Assembly: GCF_011050415.1 (NCBI RefSeq)
Contig: NZ_DRFS01000012.1
Coordinates: 62,001 to 126,000, forward strand
From: Halomonas sp.
Lineage (GTDB): Bacteria; Pseudomonadota; Gammaproteobacteria; Pseudomonadales; Halomonadaceae
Reading direction: 5' to 3'
DNA: 64,000 nucleotides
Below, piece by piece: positions 60,632-64,000 of the stretch. Below the pieces are notes generated by a model. That model had not been told where the DNA came from and ran no database searches. It saw nothing but the letters and a program-made list of their open reading frames with translations. Position 1 is the first letter of the stretch; each line of letters opens with the position of its first letter. Made by a program: the position numbers and the translations under genes.

Positions 60632-61945
60632 TTAAGCTATGGACTCGACGGCTTCGACGGCTGACTCAGCATAAACAGGGTGCTGGGCACACACATCAGT
60701 CACTTTGGCTTGCACCTCGGCTTCAATGGCAGTCGTGTCTTTGCCTGCCGCCAGCACGTCTAAAATGTCGCAAATCCAGCCAGCCAGATCGCTACACTCC
60801 TGGGCATCAAAGCCGCGCGTGGTGACCGCCGGGGTGCCAATACGCAGGCCGGAAGTCACAAAGGGGCTTTGGGGATCATTGGGCACCGTATTCTTATTAA
60901 CGGTGATATGCGCACGGCCAAGGGCGGCATCCGCATCCTTACCCGTAATGCCCTGGCGGATCAGCGAAACCAGAAAGAGGTGGTCGTCGGTACCGCCAGA
61001 CACCACGTCATAGCCGCGCTCCATAAACACCTTGGCCATCGACTGTGCGTTCACAATTACCTGCTGCTGGTAGCGCACAAATTCCTGGTTCATGGCCTCC
61101 TTAAACGCCACCGCCTTAGCGGCGATCACATGCATCAATGGGCCGCCCTGCTGCCCCGGGAAGACCGCCCCATTGAGCTTCTTGTAGAGCGCCTCGTCGC
61201 CATGGGCGGAGAGAATCAAACCACCCCGTGGGCCGCGCAGCGTTTTATGGGTCGTCGTGGTGACCACATGGGCGAAGGGAAGAGGGCTGGGATAGAGGCC
61301 CGCTGCCACCAGGCCAGCGACGTGGGCCATATCAACCATCAACCAGGCACCGACCTCATCGGCGATGGTACGAAAACGCCGCCAGTCCACCACCCGCGAG
61401 TAGGCGGAGAAGCCTGCGATGATCATCTTCGGCTGGTGCTCACGGGCCAAGCGTTCAACTTCTTCGTAGTCGATCTCGCCGGTTTCAGGCTTAAGGCCAT
61501 ACTGTATAGCGTTGTAGTGTTTGCCCGAAAAATTGGGAGCAGCACCGTGAGTTAAGTGGCCACCATGGGCAAGGCTCATACCCAGCACCGTATCGCCCGG
61601 CGAGACCAGCGCCATAAATACAGCGGCATTGGCCTGGGCACCGGAGTGCGGCTGCACATTGGCGTAGTTGGCACTAAACAGGTTGCAGGCGCGCTCAATG
61701 GCCAAGGCTTCAACCTTGTCAACGAACTCACAGCCACCGTAGTAACGGCGACCTGGATAACCTTCTGCATACTTATTGGTTAGCTGCGTACCTTGCGCTT
61801 CCATAACAAGTTTGCTGGTGTAGTTTTCGGAGGCGATCAACTCAATATGCGCTTCTTGGCGAACTGTTTCTTCAGCAATTGCTTCAGCAAGCAGACTGTC
61901 GTAATTGGCCAAACGGGCATTGGGGGAAAAATTATTCTGAAGCAT
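60632..61945 (-). CDS. glyA: serine hydroxymethyltransferase
   Basis: A 437-residue PLP enzyme that joins glycine and 5,10-methylene-THF to make serine, here using both products of sarcosine oxidation. The PLP lysine is in [16 protein letters not shown]. Other marks are ELIASENY, the [15 protein letters not shown] block and [11 protein letters not shown]. The ATG at 61945 has GAGGAGG five bases upstream; an earlier in-frame ATG does not. First gene of the sarcosine operon, and likely a catabolic copy. Confidence 0.95.
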   Translation of the reverse strand: MLQNNFSPNARLANYDSLLAEAIAEETVRQEAHIELIASENYTSKLVMEAQGTQLTNKYAEGYPGRRYYGGCEFVDKVEALAIERACNLFSANYANVQPHSGAQANAAVFMALVSPGDTVLGMSLAHGGHLTHGAAPNFSGKHYNAIQYGLKPETGEIDYEEVERLAREHQPKMIIAGFSAYSRVVDWRRFRTIADEVGAWLMVDMAHVAGLVAAGLYPSPLPFAHVVTTTTHKTLRGPRGGLILSAHGDEALYKKLNGAVFPGQQGGPLMHVIAAKAVAFKEAMNQEFVRYQQQVIVNAQSMAKVFMERGYDVVSGGTDDHLFLVSLIRQGITGKDADAALGRAHITVNKNTVPNDPQSPFVTSGLRIGTPAVTTRGFDAQECSDLAGWICDILDVLAAGKDTTAIEAEVQAKVTDVCAQHPVYAESAVEAVESIA

Positions 61946-62085
61946 TACCGCCTCCTCATTCGTCACTTTGTTATTAAGTGCTCGACATACTCTTTAATGC
62001 TGATAAACCAAGGTCGCTTTCAACCAAAGTTACGATCAACGCGTTGTTACCGCGATACTATCGTTGGGCTCTGGGTCCAAGATGC

Positions 62086-62125
62086 TTGCCGACGTCACCA
62101 CGCGATGCATTTGCGACATCGGCAA
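62086..62125. repeat. 11-base inverted repeat upstream of glyA
   Basis: TTGCCGACGTC (62086-62096) and GACATCGGCAA (62115-62125) pair with one mismatch around an 18-base loop. It lies about 140-180 bases before the glyA start. It has no T-run, so it is not a terminator; an operator or a structured leader is possible. Confidence 0.5.
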
Positions 62126-62266
62126 CATTTAGCCGACGGGTTCATAGGAGGTACCGAAAAAGCAGCAGCAATAGCGCCGTTTCAGCAGACAAGGCCAATT
62201 GAGCACTCATAATTATTAGCCGTCAGAGGTGCGTAAAATGAATGTTTATTTATTATCAATAAAACC

Positions 62267-62304
62267 AAAACGCCCTTTACGGCAGTAGCCATAAAGGGCG
62301 TTTT
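62267..62304 (-). terminator. intrinsic terminator after gbcB
   Basis: AAAACGCCCTTTA (62267-62279) pairs perfectly with TAAAGGGCGTTTT (62292-62304); the loop itself holds a GGC/GCC pair. On the minus strand the stem ends in TTTT, GG, TTTT. It lies 30 bases after the gbcB stop. Confidence 0.9.
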
Positions 62305-62333
62305 ACTGGCTGTATTAAAAGCAGTTTTTAAGC

Positions 62334-63440
62334 CTAGAAATCAACGATGAGATCCCCCTTGGGACGACTACAGCAAGACAGAATATAGCCTTCTTCAACA
62401 TCCTCCTCGGTAATACCGCCGTTATGCTCCATCTCCACCTCACCCGATTTGAGTTCTACACGGCAAGTACCGCAAATACCCATACCACAGGCTTTGGGAA
62501 TATGCAGACCAAGCTTCGCAGCCGCCGCATGAACTGTTTCGCCTGGCTGGATGCGGACACTTTTTCCTGAAGAGGCAAATTCGATACTAAACAAGTCGCT
62601 GGTATCGACATTTTCGGCTTCGACCTCTGCCTGTTCAGCCAGCTCAAGGACATCTTCCCGTACCTCAACCGGCGTAGCGCCAAAGGACTCCTCATGATAG
62701 TGCTCCATATTGAAGTTATTGCTACGCAAAATATTTTTGACGGCGTTCATGTAGGGGGTGGGGCCGCAGCAAAAAATCTCCCTCTCCATAAAGTCTGGAA
62801 CGATGAGTTCGAACAGCGGCTGGGTAAGGTAGCCGCGGTAGCCGGCCCAGGCCTCACCAATATCCTCCTTGCTCTCGCAAATGATATGCAGCTTGAACTC
62901 AGGAATGCGCGAAAACATATGCACCAGTTCACGGTGATAAATGACATCGCGGGGAGCTCGTGCGCTATGCACAAACTCAACGTCCACAGCGGCATTGGTA
63001 TCAAAAAACCAGCGCGTCATAGACATCAGTGGCGTAATGCCCACGCCACCAGAAAGCAGCAGCACTTTGTCGGCTGGATAATCGATGGAGTTAAAATTGC
63101 CTACCGGCCCGTGCACCACTAGCTCGTCACCCACCTTTAAATTGGCGTGCAACCAATTGGATACCTTGCCCCCCGGTACTTGTTTAACGGTGATGGAAAA
63201 GCTGTAAGGGATAGAAGGTGAACTGGAAATCGTATAGGAGCGCATGATCGGCTGATGATCAATCTCAAGCTCCAGTGTCACAAACTGACCGGGCTTAAAG
63301 AAGAACATCACAGGCTGCTCGGCCATAAAACAGAAGGTACGTACATCCTGGGTTTCTTGGATCACCTTAACGCAACGTACCTGATGGCGGCCATTGGTCC
63401 AGGTTTGGGTCGTGACCGGATTGAAGAAATTAGTTGTCAT
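62334..63440 (-). CDS. gbcB: glycine betaine demethylase reductase subunit
   Basis: A 368-residue electron-transfer protein. An FAD domain comes first (RSYTISSSPS, the RxYS/T flavin motif, near 70), then an NADH domain (LLLSGGVGITPLMSM near 125 and CCGPTPYMNAV near 220), and a C-terminal plant-type [2Fe-2S] domain with CGMGICGTC and a last cysteine in LSCCSRP. It passes electrons from NADH to the Rieske oxygenase GbcA. The sequence and the divergent placement to gbcA match Pseudomonas aeruginosa gbcAB. Confidence 0.93.
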   Translation of the reverse strand: MTTNFFNPVTTQTWTNGRHQVRCVKVIQETQDVRTFCFMAEQPVMFFFKPGQFVTLELEIDHQPIMRSYTISSSPSIPYSFSITVKQVPGGKVSNWLHANLKVGDELVVHGPVGNFNSIDYPADKVLLLSGGVGITPLMSMTRWFFDTNAAVDVEFVHSARAPRDVIYHRELVHMFSRIPEFKLHIICESKEDIGEAWAGYRGYLTQPLFELIVPDFMEREIFCCGPTPYMNAVKNILRSNNFNMEHYHEESFGATPVEVREDVLELAEQAEVEAENVDTSDLFSIEFASSGKSVRIQPGETVHAAAAKLGLHIPKACGMGICGTCRVELKSGEVEMEHNGGITEEDVEEGYILSCCSRPKGDLIVDF

Positions 63441-63801
63441 TATCGCCTCTGCCTGACCAGCCTTCCTCGCTATGCATCACCGAGTCGTATTTGCTATACG
63501 ACCAGTACCGTTGAGCTGCATTTTGGGGACGCGCCTGCTAACCGACTTACCTGACAGCGACGCGTACTTACCTCGTGCCACTCTTTATCGTTTAGAAAGC
63601 TCTTTTTTAGTCGTCGCTACGTCACCTTATGTCGCGGGCAGATAATTGGCAGGGGTTAGCCTGCAACACAATCTGTCACTGATTGAAGCCACATTTGAAT
63701 AAAACGCCAGGTTACGCACCAGAACAACAAGACAAGCAATCTTGACTAACGGCTGACGCGCGGCCCTTGAGAGGGAAGCGGTGGTTTACGAGGATACTGG
63801 T
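63441..63801. other. divergent promoter region between gbcB and gbcA
   Basis: No gene seen. In Pseudomonas the matching region is activated by the AraC-type regulator GbdR in response to betaine or dimethylglycine; I could not identify a clear operator here. A GAGGA ribosome-binding site (63790-63794) precedes gbcA. Confidence 0.5.
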
Positions 63802-64000
63802 ATGCAAAAAAGTGTTTCTTATATGATGGATGACCCGCTCACCGCTGCTCGTGAAGTAACGGCTCAGATGCTGCAAACAAGGGCGCGTACCTTTTCGCTT
63901 CCCCAGCCGTTTTATAACGATGCCCGGCTGTTCGCTCTCGATATGCAGGAGGTTTTCGAGAAAGAGTGGCTATTCGCGGGAATGACCTGCGAAATCCCCA
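63802..64000 (+). CDS. gbcA: glycine betaine demethylase Rieske oxygenase subunit, cut by the window edge
   Basis: The first 66 codons of an oxygenase gene running off the right end. DPLTAAREVTAQMLQTR, FSLPQPFYNDARLF and QEVFEKEWLFAGMTCEIP match the N-terminus of GbcA, which demethylates glycine betaine to dimethylglycine with release of formaldehyde. The Rieske motif lies beyond the window. It is divergent from gbcB. Confidence 0.9.
   Translation, partial: MQKSVSYMMDDPLTAAREVTAQMLQTRARTFSLPQPFYNDARLFALDMQEVFEKEWLFAGMTCEIP

Larger units (their letters stand above)
61946..62333. other. leader and intergenic region between glyA and gbcB
   Basis: No gene seen. From right to left it holds the gbcB terminator (62267-62304), the presumed promoter of the glyA-sox operon, and a long inverted repeat at 62086-62125. 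I looked for glycine and THF riboswitch features and found none convincing. Confidence 0.55.

Noticed and set aside
61946..62266. Glycine or THF riboswitch upstream of glyA
   Set aside because: None of the conserved core sequences of these riboswitches could be found on the minus strand.

Overview
The window comes from the chromosome of a gammaproteobacterium, most probably a member of the Halomonadaceae (Halomonas/Vreelandella-like). This is inferred from the mix of gene families: a glycine-betaine demethylase, a soxBDAG operon, a pqq operon, tripartite TRAP and TTT transporters, and Pseudomonas-like nicotinate genes. I see no rRNA, tRNA, CRISPR array, integrase or intact insertion sequence. 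The only mobile DNA recognised is a truncated group II intron fragment.

Layout. (1) 1-5.5 kb: a TRAP transporter and a LysR regulator, divergent from pxpABC (5-oxoprolinase). (2) 5.6-7.6 kb: a Tat-exported PhoX phosphatase. (3) 7.7-8.15 kb: a debris zone with the C-terminal remnant of a sodium:solute symporter and the 5' part of a group II intron. (4) 8.2-25.7 kb: a complete aerobic nicotinate degradation island. The minus-strand operon is nicA, a nicB-like cytochrome fusion, DUF3311, an SSS symporter and nicX. The plus-strand operon is nicCDEF followed by a TctCBA transporter whose tctB is frameshifted. Then come a MarR regulator (nicR-like), a second, intact molybdopterin subunit, and xdhC. 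(5) 26-36.5 kb: a chemoreceptor with a sigma-28 promoter, katG, an aldo/keto reductase, an ABC exporter and pntAB. (6) 36.7-44.1 kb: pqqABCDE followed by two peptidase genes (S9 and M16). (7) 44-46 kb: a LysR regulator and an agmatinase-type ureohydrolase. (8) 46-50.4 kb: a zinc-limitation cluster with folE2, a COG0523 GTPase, a zinc-finger-less dksA2, a tiny TGS-domain protein and a cysteinyl-tRNA synthetase of alphaproteobacterial flavour, with candidate Zur boxes. (9) 50.5-52.7 kb: two response regulators and a scrambled c-di-GMP pseudogene. (10) 52.7-64 kb: the betaine-to-pyruvate route: sdaA, purU, soxGADB, glyA, gbcB and the start of gbcA.

How the parts work together. The nic genes form a full path from nicotinate to fumarate: hydroxylation by NicA with molybdopterin and cytochrome subunits, NicC decarboxylative hydroxylation, NicX ring opening, NicD deformylation, NicF deamidation and NicE isomerisation. 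XdhC would mature the molybdenum cofactor, and NicR would sense intermediates. At the right end, GbcAB demethylates glycine betaine, SoxBDAG oxidises sarcosine to glycine plus a C1 unit on tetrahydrofolate, GlyA makes serine, SdaA makes pyruvate, and PurU vents formyl-THF. The zinc cluster carries the expected swap of zinc-dependent for zinc-independent functions.

The most interesting signals are: the division of the nicotinate dehydrogenase large subunit into a degenerate molybdopterin-cytochrome fusion and a separate intact molybdopterin protein; the stand-alone TGS mini-protein in the zinc cluster; shared candidate operators in the nic promoters; the intron/symporter debris; the broken tctB; and the scrambled GAF-EAL-GGDEF remnant. 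No wholly new system can be claimed from sequence reading alone.
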